A stretch of DNA of 23,205 nucleotides, from contig CAKSTO010000041.1 in NCBI GenBank assembly GCA_934501115.1, forward strand, positions 1 to 23,205, written 5' to 3'. Of this stretch, positions 6,234-14,115 are shown in pieces. Position 1 is the stretch's first letter. Each line of letters begins with the position of its first letter. The notes below the pieces were generated by a model. That model saw nothing but the letters and a program-made list of their open reading frames with translations. It did not search any database and was not told the DNA's origin. This DNA comes from an uncultured Faecalibacterium sp. Lineage in GTDB: Bacteria > Bacillota > Clostridia > Oscillospirales > Ruminococcaceae. The position numbers were made by a program, and so were the translations under genes.

Positions 6234-8051
6234 TTACAGATTATTTTCGCCGCTGTCGCCGCTGTCCTGCTCGCTGGTGTACAGTACCATCAGGTGGTTC
6301 GCACTTTCTTCCAGCTGGCTCTTTGCCTGACGGAGAGCGGCTTCCTCGGTCTCATTCATCTTTTCGGGCTTGTCCTTGCGCAGGCAGCGGCGCAGATTGG
6401 CGAGGTCAGATTTGATGCAGTTCTTCTCATCCTTATCCAGCTCCTTTTTGCACTTGGAAAGTGCCTCATCCACCTTATATGCCAGCATCTCTGCCTGATT
6501 GTGCAGGTCAAGCCGTTCCTTGCGGCGGCTGTCCTCAGCCTCGTAAGCGGCAGCGTCTGCCATAGCGCGCTGGATCTCGTTCTCCGAAAGATTCGTGCTT
6601 CCGGTAATGGTGATGTTCTGCTCTCTGCCGGTGCCGAGATCTTTTGCCGACACCTTCACGACGCCGTTGACATCGATGTCAAATGTGACCTCGATCTGTG
6701 GCTTGGAAGAGAAGCTCGCCCGGATGCCATTCAGCTTGAACTTGCCCAAGCTCTTGTTGTCGCGGGCAAAGTGGCGCTCGCCCTGCAGCACATTGATCTC
6801 TACGCTGGTCTGCATGGGACGGGCGGTGGTAAAGATCTGGCTCTTGCGGGTCGGAATCATACTGTTGCGGGTGATCAGCGGGGTCGCCACGCCGCCCAGC
6901 GTCTCAATGGAGAGGGTCAGCGGGGTGACGTCCATCAGCACGAGCCCCTGCGCCGCCGCACCAGTGGCACCGGCCAGCTTGCCGCCGCCCTGCAGCAGAC
7001 CGCCCTGCACCGCAGCACCCATGGCAACACACTCGTCGGGGTTCAGGCTGCGGCTCGGCTCACAGCCCAGCAGCTCTTTGACCTGTCGCTCCACGGCAGG
7101 CATCCGGGTGCTGCCGCCCACCAGCAGCACCTTGCCCAGCTGGCTGGCAGCGATGCCGGCGTCCCGCAGGGCGTTCTGCACCGGAGCCACCGTGCGTGCC
7201 AGCAGGTCACCGGTCATCATCTCGAACTGCGGGCGGGAGAGCGAAAGATCCAGATGATGCGGGCCATCCTTTCCCACAGCGATAAAGGGCAGGTTGAGCT
7301 GGGCAGACGGTGCGCTGGAAAGCTCCTTCTTGACCTTTTCGGCTTCCTCCTTCAAGCGTCCCATGGCGGCGGGATCACGGGTCAGGTCGATGCGGTCAGA
7401 CTTCTTGAACTCTGCCACGGCATACTCCACGATGCGCTGGTCGAAGTCGTCACCGCCCAGATGGGTGTCGCCGCCGGTAGCAAGCACCGTAAAGGTGCCG
7501 TCCTCGATCTCAATGATGGACACATCAAAGGTGCCGCCGCCCAGATCATAGACAAGGATCTTCTGCGGAGCTTCGTTGTCGAGGCCGTAGGCCACAGCAG
7601 CGGCGGTGGGCTCGTTGATGATACGCAGCACGTTCAGACCCGCAATGCGGCCCGCGTCCTGCGTCGCCTTGCGCTGGCTGTCGTCAAAATAGGCGGGCAC
7701 CGTGATGACGGCCTCGGTCACCGGCTCGCCCAGATAGCTCTCGGCGTCGCGTCGGATCTTGGAAAGGATCATGGCGCTGATCTCCTGCGGGGTCAGGTCT
7801 TTGCCATCGATGTGCACCCGGTAGTCGCTGCCCATGTGCCGCTTGATGCTGGACACCGTGCGCCCGGAGTTTGTGGCGATCTGGCGCTTGGCCGCGCCGC
7901 CCACCAGACGTTCGCCATCCTTGCTGAATGCCACCACGCTGGGGGTGGTGCGTTCGCCCTCTGCGTTGGTGATGACCACGGGCTTGCCGCCTTCCACCAC
8001 TGCCACGCAGGAATTTGTTGTGCCAAGATCGATGCCGATTACTTTACTCAT
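6234..8051 (-). CDS. dnaK: DnaK-type Hsp70 chaperone
   Basis: A full-length Hsp70 of 605 aa. It uses ATP to bind and release exposed hydrophobic segments of client proteins in the cytosol, normally with a J protein and GrpE. The nucleotide-binding domain shows IDLGTTNS (7-14), VPAYFDD, EPTAAA (147-152), DLGGGTFD (169-176) and HLGGDDFD (197-204). The linker is VLMDVTPLT (371-379). The beta substrate-binding domain contains IPTRKSQIF, VLQGER and PQIEVTFDID. A helical lid follows from about residue 490. The tail ends SGENNL and lacks the acidic EEV-type end of housekeeping DnaK. The start has AGAGGA 7 nt upstream. No hrcA, grpE or dnaJ is adjacent; the upstream partner, 66 nt away, is an SseB/Sel1 protein. 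I infer a dedicated paralogue rather than the stress-operon copy, but cannot exclude that it is the only one. Confidence 0.95.
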   Translation of the reverse strand: MSKVIGIDLGTTNSCVAVVEGGKPVVITNAEGERTTPSVVAFSKDGERLVGGAAKRQIATNSGRTVSSIKRHMGSDYRVHIDGKDLTPQEISAMILSKIRRDAESYLGEPVTEAVITVPAYFDDSQRKATQDAGRIAGLNVLRIINEPTAAAVAYGLDNEAPQKILVYDLGGGTFDVSIIEIEDGTFTVLATGGDTHLGGDDFDQRIVEYAVAEFKKSDRIDLTRDPAAMGRLKEEAEKVKKELSSAPSAQLNLPFIAVGKDGPHHLDLSLSRPQFEMMTGDLLARTVAPVQNALRDAGIAASQLGKVLLVGGSTRMPAVERQVKELLGCEPSRSLNPDECVAMGAAVQGGLLQGGGKLAGATGAAAQGLVLMDVTPLTLSIETLGGVATPLITRNSMIPTRKSQIFTTARPMQTSVEINVLQGERHFARDNKSLGKFKLNGIRASFSSKPQIEVTFDIDVNGVVKVSAKDLGTGREQNITITGSTNLSENEIQRAMADAAAYEAEDSRRKERLDLHNQAEMLAYKVDEALSKCKKELDKDEKNCIKSDLANLRRCLRKDKPEKMNETEEAALRQAKSQLEESANHLMVLYTSEQDSGDSGENNL

Positions 8052-8117
8052 ACTGTTTCCTCTCCGGTGCTGTACGCTTTCTCCGCATTTATCTTACCGT
8101 TCCGATATGACGATTTC

Positions 8118-9218
8118 TTAGTCCAATTGTAAAGAATCCATGTCATAGGCCGCAGGCACCGCGGGCGGCGGAGCCGTCAGCTCCCGGATGAGCTGTTCTG
8201 CCTCGGCCAGCCTCTGCCCGGCGTCCGGCTCGTTCTCCCGTGCAAGGATTGAAAAACCCTGCCGTGCTTCTGCGGCCAGCGCCAGTGCTTTTTTGCGGCT
8301 GGTGTAGCGGGTCTCGCTCTGGGCAATGCGCAGGCACACCTGCGGGGTATACTCGATGTCCGGCATGTGGGCTGCATTCTGCCGGGCTTTGCGGTACCAG
8401 ATGAGCGCCCTGCCGCTGTCTCCCCCGGCGGCGCAGTCATCGCCCAGCGCCAGCAGAGACAAAATGTCTCCGGCCTTTGCAGCCTGCTTCCACATACGGC
8501 GGGCTTCGGCGCGGTTCTGGCGCACGCCCCGCCCCTTGTAAAAGCAGTCTGCCAGCAATGCCAGCCCCGCCGCACTGCCCTGCTCTGCGGCCTTGTCAAA
8601 GCAGTCAGCCGCCAGCTCCCAGCGGCCTGCCCGGGCGGCGTCCTTGCCGGCCTCCGTTTCCTCCCCGCCGGGCTCTTCCGGGGTATGTTCTGCGTGCAGC
8701 AGGCCGTTGAGCAGTGCCCCGTCCAGGGTGGCCGAGTGGCTCCACGGGTCGATGACTACGCCGTCGATACCCTGCGTGTTCAGCACCAGCTCCATGGCGG
8801 CTTCCATGGTGTAATCCGCCATGGGGCGGGCCGCAGTGCTGCGGTCGGCGCAGGCCGCAGCCGCCGAGGTGAACAGCGGCAGCCATGTGCGCCCCTTGTC
8901 GCTGCGCAGCGTCCACAGGCTGAGTCCGTCGGCCTTTTCAGCGGGCACCGGGTGCTCCGTCCAGGGTGCAGGGGTATCGTGGATGGTCACGGCTGTCTGC
9001 AGCGGCACCAGAACATGGGTCTCCATCTCCAGTGCGTAGTTCAGCGCCCCCATCAGCGTCCAGAACGCTTCCTCGTCCTGCCCGTGGTAGAGGTTTTCCA
9101 CCGCACGCTCGACCGCCGGGCAGCCGGTGTCTGCCGGGCTGTAGACCGGTGCTCTGCGCTGCCTCTTTGCACTGCCCACCGGGCGGAAACGGATGCCGCC
9201 GTCTGTTCGTTTTGCCAT
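8118..9218 (-). CDS. SseB-domain and Sel1-repeat protein
   Basis: A 366-aa cytosolic protein with no signal peptide or membrane helix. Residues about 48-165 resemble the SseB N-terminal domain: AFWTLMGALNYALEMETHVLVPLQ, then WLPLFTSAA, and AMELVLNTQGIDGVVIDPWS. Residues about 190-285 hold Sel1-like helical repeats (AADCFDKAAEQGSAAGLALL, ADCFYKGRGVRQNRAEARR). Such repeats usually act as protein-protein scaffolds. The C-terminus is another helical stretch, then a Pro/Ala linker and an acidic end. ATG 9218 is preferred over 9230 because GGTGA lies about 6 nt before it, while the SD-like GGAAGA abuts 9230. It is the first gene of an operon with dnaK and has a good promoter. A client-adaptor role for that chaperone is inference. 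Confidence 0.8.
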   Translation of the reverse strand: MAKRTDGGIRFRPVGSAKRQRRAPVYSPADTGCPAVERAVENLYHGQDEEAFWTLMGALNYALEMETHVLVPLQTAVTIHDTPAPWTEHPVPAEKADGLSLWTLRSDKGRTWLPLFTSAAAACADRSTAARPMADYTMEAAMELVLNTQGIDGVVIDPWSHSATLDGALLNGLLHAEHTPEEPGGEETEAGKDAARAGRWELAADCFDKAAEQGSAAGLALLADCFYKGRGVRQNRAEARRMWKQAAKAGDILSLLALGDDCAAGGDSGRALIWYRKARQNAAHMPDIEYTPQVCLRIAQSETRYTSRKKALALAAEARQGFSILARENEPDAGQRLAEAEQLIRELTAPPPAVPAAYDMDSLQLD

Positions 9219-9255
9219 TCTGCTCACCATTCTTCCAGTTTCTGTAATCTATTCC

Positions 9256-9284
9256 AGTATAACAGGTTTTGCACAATTTCTCAA
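9256..9284 (-). promoter_or_regulatory. Promoter of the SseB/Sel1-dnaK operon
   Basis: On the minus strand: TTGAGA (9284-9279), a 17-nt spacer and TATACT (9261-9256). The start would lie near 9249, about 30 nt before the ATG. No CIRCE-type inverted repeat is seen, so HrcA control is not indicated. Confidence 0.7.
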
Positions 9285-9298
9285 TCAACAGTTGAAGC

Positions 9299-9395
9299 CC
9301 TTTCAGTCAAACCCTGCGGGTTTGCCGCTCTCCCGAAGGGCGAGCTTCGGCATACCGGAAAACGACTCCTCCTCGCCAGAGGCTGAAGGAGTTTT
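9299..9395. repeat. Palindromic intergenic element, copy A
   Basis: Between the two divergent promoters lie nested hairpins. CAAACCC/GGGTTTG (9308-9324) is perfect. GCCG-CTC-CCC pairs with GGG-GAG-CGGC over 9324-9351. A looser pair, ACTCCT with AGGAGT, follows at about 9364-9393. The order CTTTC-GTC ... CTCCC ... GAG ... GGCA recurs at 16397-16451, suggesting a dispersed intergenic repeat; identity is limited. Confidence 0.4.
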
Positions 9396-9431
9396 ACTCT
9401 TCACCCTATAGCATTTCGCCGCTATCTGCGT

Positions 9432-9437
9432 TATAAT
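9432..9437 (+). promoter_or_regulatory. Probable -10 of the ABC exporter operon
   Basis: A perfect TATAAT lies 45 nt before the start codon. The matching -35 position (TAGCAT at 9409-9414, 17-nt spacer) is weak. Confidence 0.45.
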
Positions 9438-9481
9438 AAGATGATTTTATCAAATCGTATCCAGAAAGAAGGAGAACCGCC

Positions 9482-11221
9482 TTGAACAAGATGCTGAGCT
9501 ACCTGAGGGACTACAAGCGTGAAAGCGTGCTTGCGCCCCTTTTCAAGATGCTGGAAGCTACGTTCGACCTGTTCGTGCCGCTGGTGATGGCGGATATCGT
9601 GAACATCGGCATTGCCGCACACGATTTCCATTATATCCTTGTGCGGTGCGGGCTGTTGCTGCTTCTGGCTGCCATCGGCCTTGCCTGCAGCCTGACGGCA
9701 CAGTATTTTTCCGCAAAGGCAGCGGTAGGCTATTCCACCTCTCTGCGCCACGCGCTGTTTGCGCATATCCAGACCCTGAGCTTTACCGAGATGGACACGC
9801 TGGGCACCAGCACCCTCATCACCCGCATGACCAGCGATATCAATCAGGTGCAGAGCGGCCTGAACCTGTTTTTGCGCCTGTTCCTGCGCAGCCCGTTCGT
9901 GGTCATCGGTGCCATGGTCATGGCCTTTACGGTCAACACCCGTGCTGCGCTGATCTTCGTGGTCACCATCCCGCTGCTGAGCATCGTCGTATTCGGCATC
10001 ATGGCCGCCACCCGCCCCCTGTACAAAACGGTGCAGAACCGTCTTGACCGGGTGCTGGGGCTGACCCGCGAGAACCTGACCGGCGTGCGCGTCGTCCGCG
10101 CCTTTGACAAGGAGAAGGATGAGGTCACCCGCTTTGAGAACGCGAACGCCCTGCTGACCCGGATGCAGCTCCATGTGGGGCACATCTCTGCTCTGATGAA
10201 CCCGCTGACCTACGTGCTCATCAACATCGCCATCGTGGCGCTGCTGTATGCAGGCAGCATCGAGATCAATGTGGGCGGCATGGCATCCGGCGACGTCATC
10301 GCGCTGGTCAACTACATGAACCAGATCCTCGTGGAGCTGGTCAAGCTGGCCAACCTCATCGTTCAGGTCAGCAAGGCACTGGCCTGCGCAGGCCGTGTGC
10401 AGGCTGTGCTGGATACCAAACCCGGCATGAGCTTCCCTGCTGAGGTTCAGGGCGAGGTGCCCGAGGGCAAATCCGGCGACGCCGTGCGCTTCGACCACGT
10501 GTCCCTGACCTATGCAGGAGCCGGCGCACCCAGCCTTTCCGACATCAGCTTTACCGCAAAGCAGGGGCAGACCATCGGCGTCATCGGCGGCACCGGCAGC
10601 GGAAAATCCAGCCTCGTCAACCTCATCCCCCGCTTTTACGACGCCACGGAAGGCACCGTGGAGATCATGGGGCGCGACACCCGCAGCTACCCCCGCGAAG
10701 CACTGCGCGGCAAGGTGGCCGTGGTGATGCAGAAGGCGCAGCTGTTCGGCGGCACCATCCGTTCCAATCTGCTGTGGGGCAACCGGAACGCCTCGGACGC
10801 TGACCTGTGGGACGCTCTGGAAACGGCGCAGGCTGCGGATTTTGTCAAGGCAAAGCCCCTCGGGCTGGACGAGCCCGTGGAGCAGGGCGGGCGCAACCTG
10901 TCCGGCGGACAGAAACAGCGCCTGACCATCGCCCGCGCCCTTGTGGGCAGGCCGGACATTCTCATTCTGGACGACAGCGCCAGCGCACTGGACTACGCCA
11001 CCGATGCCGCCCTGCGCAAGGCACTGGCGGCACTGCCCGGCAGCCTGACCGTGTTCATCGTGAGCCAGCGTGCCGCCAGCCTGCAGCACGCCGACCAGAT
11101 CCTTGTGCTGGACGACGGCCATCTGGTGGGCATCGGCACCCACGACACTCTGCTCAAAACCTGCCCGGTCTACGAGGAGATCTACGAGAGCCAGTTCAAG
11201 AAAGGGGATGCGCAGAAATGA
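9482..11221 (+). CDS. ABC exporter half-transporter, degenerate-site subunit
   Basis: A 579-aa half-transporter: an exporter-type membrane domain of about six helices (residues about 17-320) fused to a nucleotide-binding domain with Walker A GGTGSGKS (369-376) and signature LSGGQ (473-477). Walker B reads LILDDSASALD, with Asp498 at the catalytic Glu position. The H-loop His is Gln529 (VSQR). These two changes mark the non-hydrolytic subunit of heterodimeric exporters such as BmrC/BmrD and TM287/TM288. The start is TTG 9482: AAGGAGAA precedes it at the right distance, while the next ATG (9491) is too far. The stop overlaps the next gene's start as ATGA, indicating translational coupling. Substrate unknown; drugs, lipids or peptides are all possible. 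It lacks a C39 peptidase domain, so it is not the expected exporter for a Gly-Gly peptide. Confidence 0.92.
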   Translation: MNKMLSYLRDYKRESVLAPLFKMLEATFDLFVPLVMADIVNIGIAAHDFHYILVRCGLLLLLAAIGLACSLTAQYFSAKAAVGYSTSLRHALFAHIQTLSFTEMDTLGTSTLITRMTSDINQVQSGLNLFLRLFLRSPFVVIGAMVMAFTVNTRAALIFVVTIPLLSIVVFGIMAATRPLYKTVQNRLDRVLGLTRENLTGVRVVRAFDKEKDEVTRFENANALLTRMQLHVGHISALMNPLTYVLINIAIVALLYAGSIEINVGGMASGDVIALVNYMNQILVELVKLANLIVQVSKALACAGRVQAVLDTKPGMSFPAEVQGEVPEGKSGDAVRFDHVSLTYAGAGAPSLSDISFTAKQGQTIGVIGGTGSGKSSLVNLIPRFYDATEGTVEIMGRDTRSYPREALRGKVAVVMQKAQLFGGTIRSNLLWGNRNASDADLWDALETAQAADFVKAKPLGLDEPVEQGGRNLSGGQKQRLTIARALVGRPDILILDDSASALDYATDAALRKALAALPGSLTVFIVSQRAASLQHADQILVLDDGHLVGIGTHDTLLKTCPVYEEIYESQFKKGDAQK

Positions 11222-12993
11222 GTGCAAAAGCAAAAACGAAGCTGACCCCGCAGCAGCGCAAGGCCACCCTGACCCGTGTTCTGGGCAAGATCCGCCCCTA
11301 CACCTTCTTCGTGGTGTGCAGCCTTGCAGTTGCCGCTTTGAGCGTGGGCGCACAGCTGTATATCCCCATCCTGTGCGGCAGCGCCATCGACAAGATGCTG
11401 GGCAAAGGGCAGGTGGATTTTTCCGGCATTCTGGGCATCATCGTCCGGGTGCTGGTGGTGGCTGCTGCGGCCGCTCTGGCACAGTGGCTGCTGAGCGTGT
11501 GCAACAACCGCATTACCTTCCTTGTCAGCCGCGACCTGCGCAACGAAGCGCTGCGCAAGCTCCAGACCCTGCCGCTTTCCTATCTCGACAGCCACCCTTC
11601 CGGCGACATCGTCAGCCGCATGGTGGCAGATGTGGATACCTTTGCAGACGGCCTGCTGATGGGCTTTACCCAGCTGTTCAGCGGCGTGCTGACCATTCTC
11701 GGTACGCTGCTGTTCATGCTCAGCGAAAATGTACCCATTACGCTGGTGGTGGTGTGCATCACCCCCCTGAGCCTCGTGGTGGCAGGCTTTCTTGCAAAGC
11801 GCAGCTATAAGTATTTTCAGGGGCAGAGCAGCGTGCGCGGTGAGCAGACCGCACTGGTCAACGAGATGATCGAAGGCCAGAAGGTGGTGCAGGCCTTCGG
11901 CCATGAAGCCGAGAGCCTTGCCGCCTTTGATGAGGTGAACGACCGTCTGCAGGATGTGAGCCTGAAGGCCATCTTCTTCTCCAGCCTGACCAACCCCGCC
12001 ACCCGCTTCGTGAACAACATCGTGTACGCCGGCGTGGGTCTTGTGGGTGCCGTGTACGCGGTGCGGGGCGGCATCACCATCGGCCAGCTCAGTGTATTTT
12101 TGAGCTATGCCAACCAGTATACCAAGCCCTTCAACGAGATCTCCGGCGTGGTCACCGAGCTGCAGAATGCTCTGGCCTGCGCTGCCCGTGTGTTCGAGCT
12201 GCTGGATGCCGATGATCAGGTGCCGGAAGCCGAGAACGCCCCCGTGCTGCAGCCGGACGGCCATGTGCAGCTGCAGGACGTCTCCTTCCGCTACCTGCCC
12301 GACCGCCCGCTCATCGAGGGGCTGAGCCTCGATGTGAAGCCCGGCCAGCGCATCGCCATCGTCGGCCCCACCGGCTGCGGAAAGACCACCCTCATCAACC
12401 TGCTCATGCGGTTTTATGACGTGGACGGCGGCAGCATCCGGGTTTCCGGCACTGACATCCGGGATGTGACCCGCGCTTCCCTGCGCGGCAGCTACGGCAT
12501 GGTGCTGCAGGACACCTGGCTGCGCGCCGGAACCGTGCGGGAGAACATTGCCTACGGCAGGCCGGATGCCAGCCTTGAAGAGGTGGTAGCCGCAGCCAAA
12601 GCCGCCCACGCCGACAGCTTTATCCGCCGCCTGCCCGAGGGCTACGACACCGTCATTGCAGAGGACGGCGGCAACATCAGTCAGGGGCAGAAGCAGCTGC
12701 TGTGCATCGCCCGCGTGATGCTCTGTCTGCCGCCGATGCTGATTTTGGACGAGGCCACCTCCTCCATCGACACCCGCACCGAGGTGCGCATCCAGAAGGC
12801 CTTTGCCCGCATGATGCAGGGGCGCACCAGCTTTATCGTGGCGCACCGCCTTTCCACCATCCGGGAGGCCGATGTCATCCTCGTGATGAAGGACGGTCAC
12901 ATCGTGGAGCAGGGCGATCACGACCAGCTGCTGGCCGCAGGCGGCTTCTACGCAAAGCTGTACAACAGCCAGTTCGAGGGCGTGGAGAGCTGA
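11218..12993 (+). CDS. ABC exporter half-transporter, catalytic subunit
   Basis: A 591-aa partner of the preceding protein: a basic N-terminal tail, an exporter-type membrane domain, then a nucleotide-binding domain. Here the hydrolytic residues are intact: Walker A GPTGCGKTT (383-391), Walker B LILDEATSSID with Glu512, and H-loop His543 (VAHRLSTI). Its signature is ISQGQ (SQGQ at 488-491) instead of LSGGQ, as expected for the subunit whose signature completes the degenerate ATP site. The pair therefore has one consensus and one degenerate site, typical of heterodimeric multidrug-type exporters. The ATG overlaps the stop of the first subunit. A long terminator follows, so the operon has two genes. 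No adjacent regulator hints at the substrate. Confidence 0.93.
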   Translation: MSAKAKTKLTPQQRKATLTRVLGKIRPYTFFVVCSLAVAALSVGAQLYIPILCGSAIDKMLGKGQVDFSGILGIIVRVLVVAAAAALAQWLLSVCNNRITFLVSRDLRNEALRKLQTLPLSYLDSHPSGDIVSRMVADVDTFADGLLMGFTQLFSGVLTILGTLLFMLSENVPITLVVVCITPLSLVVAGFLAKRSYKYFQGQSSVRGEQTALVNEMIEGQKVVQAFGHEAESLAAFDEVNDRLQDVSLKAIFFSSLTNPATRFVNNIVYAGVGLVGAVYAVRGGITIGQLSVFLSYANQYTKPFNEISGVVTELQNALACAARVFELLDADDQVPEAENAPVLQPDGHVQLQDVSFRYLPDRPLIEGLSLDVKPGQRIAIVGPTGCGKTTLINLLMRFYDVDGGSIRVSGTDIRDVTRASLRGSYGMVLQDTWLRAGTVRENIAYGRPDASLEEVVAAAKAAHADSFIRRLPEGYDTVIAEDGGNISQGQKQLLCIARVMLCLPPMLILDEATSSIDTRTEVRIQKAFARMMQGRTSFIVAHRLSTIREADVILVMKDGHIVEQGDHDQLLAAGGFYAKLYNSQFEGVES

Positions 12994-13010
12994 TCGCAAA
13001 AAACACGTTG

Positions 13011-13069
13011 AAACAGAGAGTGCCCCGCATCTCGTAAAGGATGCGGGGCACTCTCTGTTTTTGTTTTTT
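13011..13069 (+). terminator. Terminator of the ABC exporter operon
   Basis: A perfect 21-bp stem (13011-13031 with 13040-13060) is followed by a T-rich run (TTGTTTTTT). It may also stop leftward bioY transcripts, since TTTTTT occurs a few bases past the stem on the minus strand. Confidence 0.94.
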
Positions 13070-13190
13070 CATCTGTCTACTTGACAGGGAGCGGTTTAGC
13101 ACTGGCTTTTTCCCTGTGCAGCAGCCCCTTGCAATATTCAAAGCAATATTTCCGCTGATTATGGCGCAGCGTACGCGGAGCCAGTCTGAA

Positions 13191-13754
13191 TCATTCAGCT
13201 TTTTCCAGTTTCAGCACACCGGCCTGCTCCAGACGCTTACGCAGCAGCGCGCCCACGATGCAGGAAACCACGATCTTGGCAAGATCCAGCGCGATGAAGG
13301 GGTACACGCACACCGACAGTGCATAGCCCAGCTCACACTGCATCTGGTATACGAACCATGCGGTGCCCAGCACATAGCAGGCGGCGTCGCCCAGCACAAG
13401 GCCGATGCCGGAGACCACAGGCTGCCCCTTGCTCTTCTCGATGAACAGGCCGCCGATGAAGGCCAGCAGCAGGTAGCCCACAAGGTAGCCTCCGGTGGGG
13501 CCTGCCAGCTTGGCAATGCCCGCGCCGTAGCCGGAGAACACCGGCACGCCGATGAGGCCGATGAGCAGGTACACCGCCACGCTCAGGGTGCCAAACTTTG
13601 CCCCCAGCAGCCATACGGTCAGGCAGATGACAAAGTTTGCCAGCGAAATGGGCACGGCTCCGATGGGCACCGTCAGCGGCCCCAGCACGCACAGCACGGC
13701 GGCCATCAGTGCGGTGACGGCCATCTGATAGGTGGTCAATTTTTTGGTTTTCAT
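13191..13754 (-). CDS. bioY: BioY, biotin-specific S component of an ECF transporter
   Basis: A 187-aa integral membrane protein of the BioY family, which binds biotin with high affinity and imports it, usually with shared EcfA/EcfA'/EcfT energising subunits. About six hydrophobic segments are visible. The family signature lies at residues 67-94: GLIGVPVFSGYGAGIAKLAG followed by PTGGYLVG. Near the C-terminus ALDLAKIVVSCIVG precedes a short charged tail. No ecfA, ecfT or biotin-synthesis gene is adjacent, so it probably relies on an energising module elsewhere and on biotin scavenging (inference). GAGGGG lies about 10 nt before ATG 13754. It is a single-gene unit read from a minus-strand promoter. 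A perfect inverted repeat sits upstream of that promoter. Confidence 0.94.
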   Translation of the reverse strand: MKTKKLTTYQMAVTALMAAVLCVLGPLTVPIGAVPISLANFVICLTVWLLGAKFGTLSVAVYLLIGLIGVPVFSGYGAGIAKLAGPTGGYLVGYLLLAFIGGLFIEKSKGQPVVSGIGLVLGDAACYVLGTAWFVYQMQCELGYALSVCVYPFIALDLAKIVVSCIVGALLRKRLEQAGVLKLEKAE

Positions 13755-13800
13755 AGGTCAAATTCCCCTCTGTTAAAAATTTACAAGGCATCTGCGCCCG

Positions 13801-13830
13801 AGTATAACGCGGCGAGGGGCAGATGGTCAA
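13801..13830 (-). promoter_or_regulatory. Promoter of bioY
   Basis: On the minus strand: TTGACC (13830-13825), an 18-nt spacer and TATACT (13806-13801). The leader is about 40 nt and has TTGTAAATTTTTAACA just before the SD sequence. That imperfect palindrome lacks the spacing of a BirA operator. Confidence 0.65.
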
Positions 13831-13850
13831 CAATAAAGTTTCAAGGAGGT

Positions 13851-13874
13851 TTACAATCCGGGGGCTGATTGTAA
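13851..13874. promoter_or_regulatory. Perfect inverted repeat, candidate operator
   Basis: TTACAATC (13851-13858) and GATTGTAA (13867-13874) are exact inverted copies separated by 8 nt. The right arm covers the -35 of a rightward promoter. The whole repeat lies 20 nt upstream of the bioY -35. The placement suits a regulator acting on one or both promoters; its identity is unknown. Confidence 0.55.
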
Positions 13875-13897
13875 TACGGTGGAGAGTGTGCTAAAAT
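13869..13897 (+). promoter_or_regulatory. Rightward promoter without an obvious gene
   Basis: TTGTAA (13869-13874), a 17-nt spacer and TAAAAT (13892-13897), with TG one base before the -10 (889-890). The transcript would begin near 13904 and meet a terminator-like hairpin at 13966-14013. Confidence 0.5.
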
Positions 13898-13922
13898 AAA
13901 AATGCCGCCTGAAACGGCGGCA
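13891..13922 (-). terminator. Leftward terminator-like hairpin
   Basis: TGCCGCC (13903-13909) pairs with GGCGGCA (13916-13922). On the minus strand the stem is followed by TTTTTATTTT. It could shield bioY from transcription entering from the right, but it also lies at the 5' end of any transcript from the rightward promoter. Confidence 0.6.
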
Positions 13923-13965
13923 GGTGTTGTCTGCATAAAAGGGTGATCTGACTTCCTCCGGAAAC

Positions 13966-14013
13966 AAAAAATGACCGCCCACAGTCTCGCAAACACTGAG
14001 CGGCCATTTTTAT
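13966..14013. terminator. Bidirectional terminator hairpin
   Basis: AAAAATG-CCGC-CAGT on the left pairs with ACTG-GCGG-CATTTTT on the right around a CTCGCAAAC loop, giving T runs in both directions. On the plus strand it ends any RNA started near 13904 after about 110 nt. The remainder of 13923-14115 shows no gene; AAGGAGG at 14103 belongs to the next gene. Confidence 0.7.
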
Positions 14014-14115
14014 TGCCCGCCTGGCCGAAGAGAGCTGACCGCTGCGGGCAGCGCCTTTTCTATTGATAGATCGTCTGTTTTATACAGTTTGTCAAGAAAA
14101 CAAGGAGGTTTCCCT

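Noticed and set aside
9249..9284. CIRCE/HrcA site at the dnaK operon promoter
   Set aside because: No TTAGCACTC-type inverted repeat is present around the promoter or in the leader.
9431..11353. A 640-codon open frame on the minus strand opposite the first ABC subunit
   Set aside because: It mirrors the codon structure of the ABC gene in GC-rich DNA, is rich in His, Gln and Ala without any family motif, and has no SD. Similar long antisense frames lie opposite the second ABC gene (11182-12999), dnaK (6216-8132, plus) and the permease (21607-23085).
9482..12993. Dedicated exporter for the Gly-Gly peptide
   Set aside because: Neither ABC subunit carries an N-terminal C39 peptidase domain. The genes are more than 3 kb away, beyond an operon on the opposite strand, and have their own promoter.
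13127..13152. Direct repeat GCAATATT-CAAA-GCAATATT as a possible CRISPR or iteron
   Set aside because: There are only two 8-nt copies with no further units or spacers; most likely chance in an A/T-rich gap.
13782..13874. BirA operator upstream of bioY
   Set aside because: Half-site-like strings (TTGTAAACC, TTGTTGACC, TTGTAAA) occur, but none form the outward-in pair TTGTNAAC-N14-16-GTTNACAA. The perfect palindrome present has the opposite half-site order.
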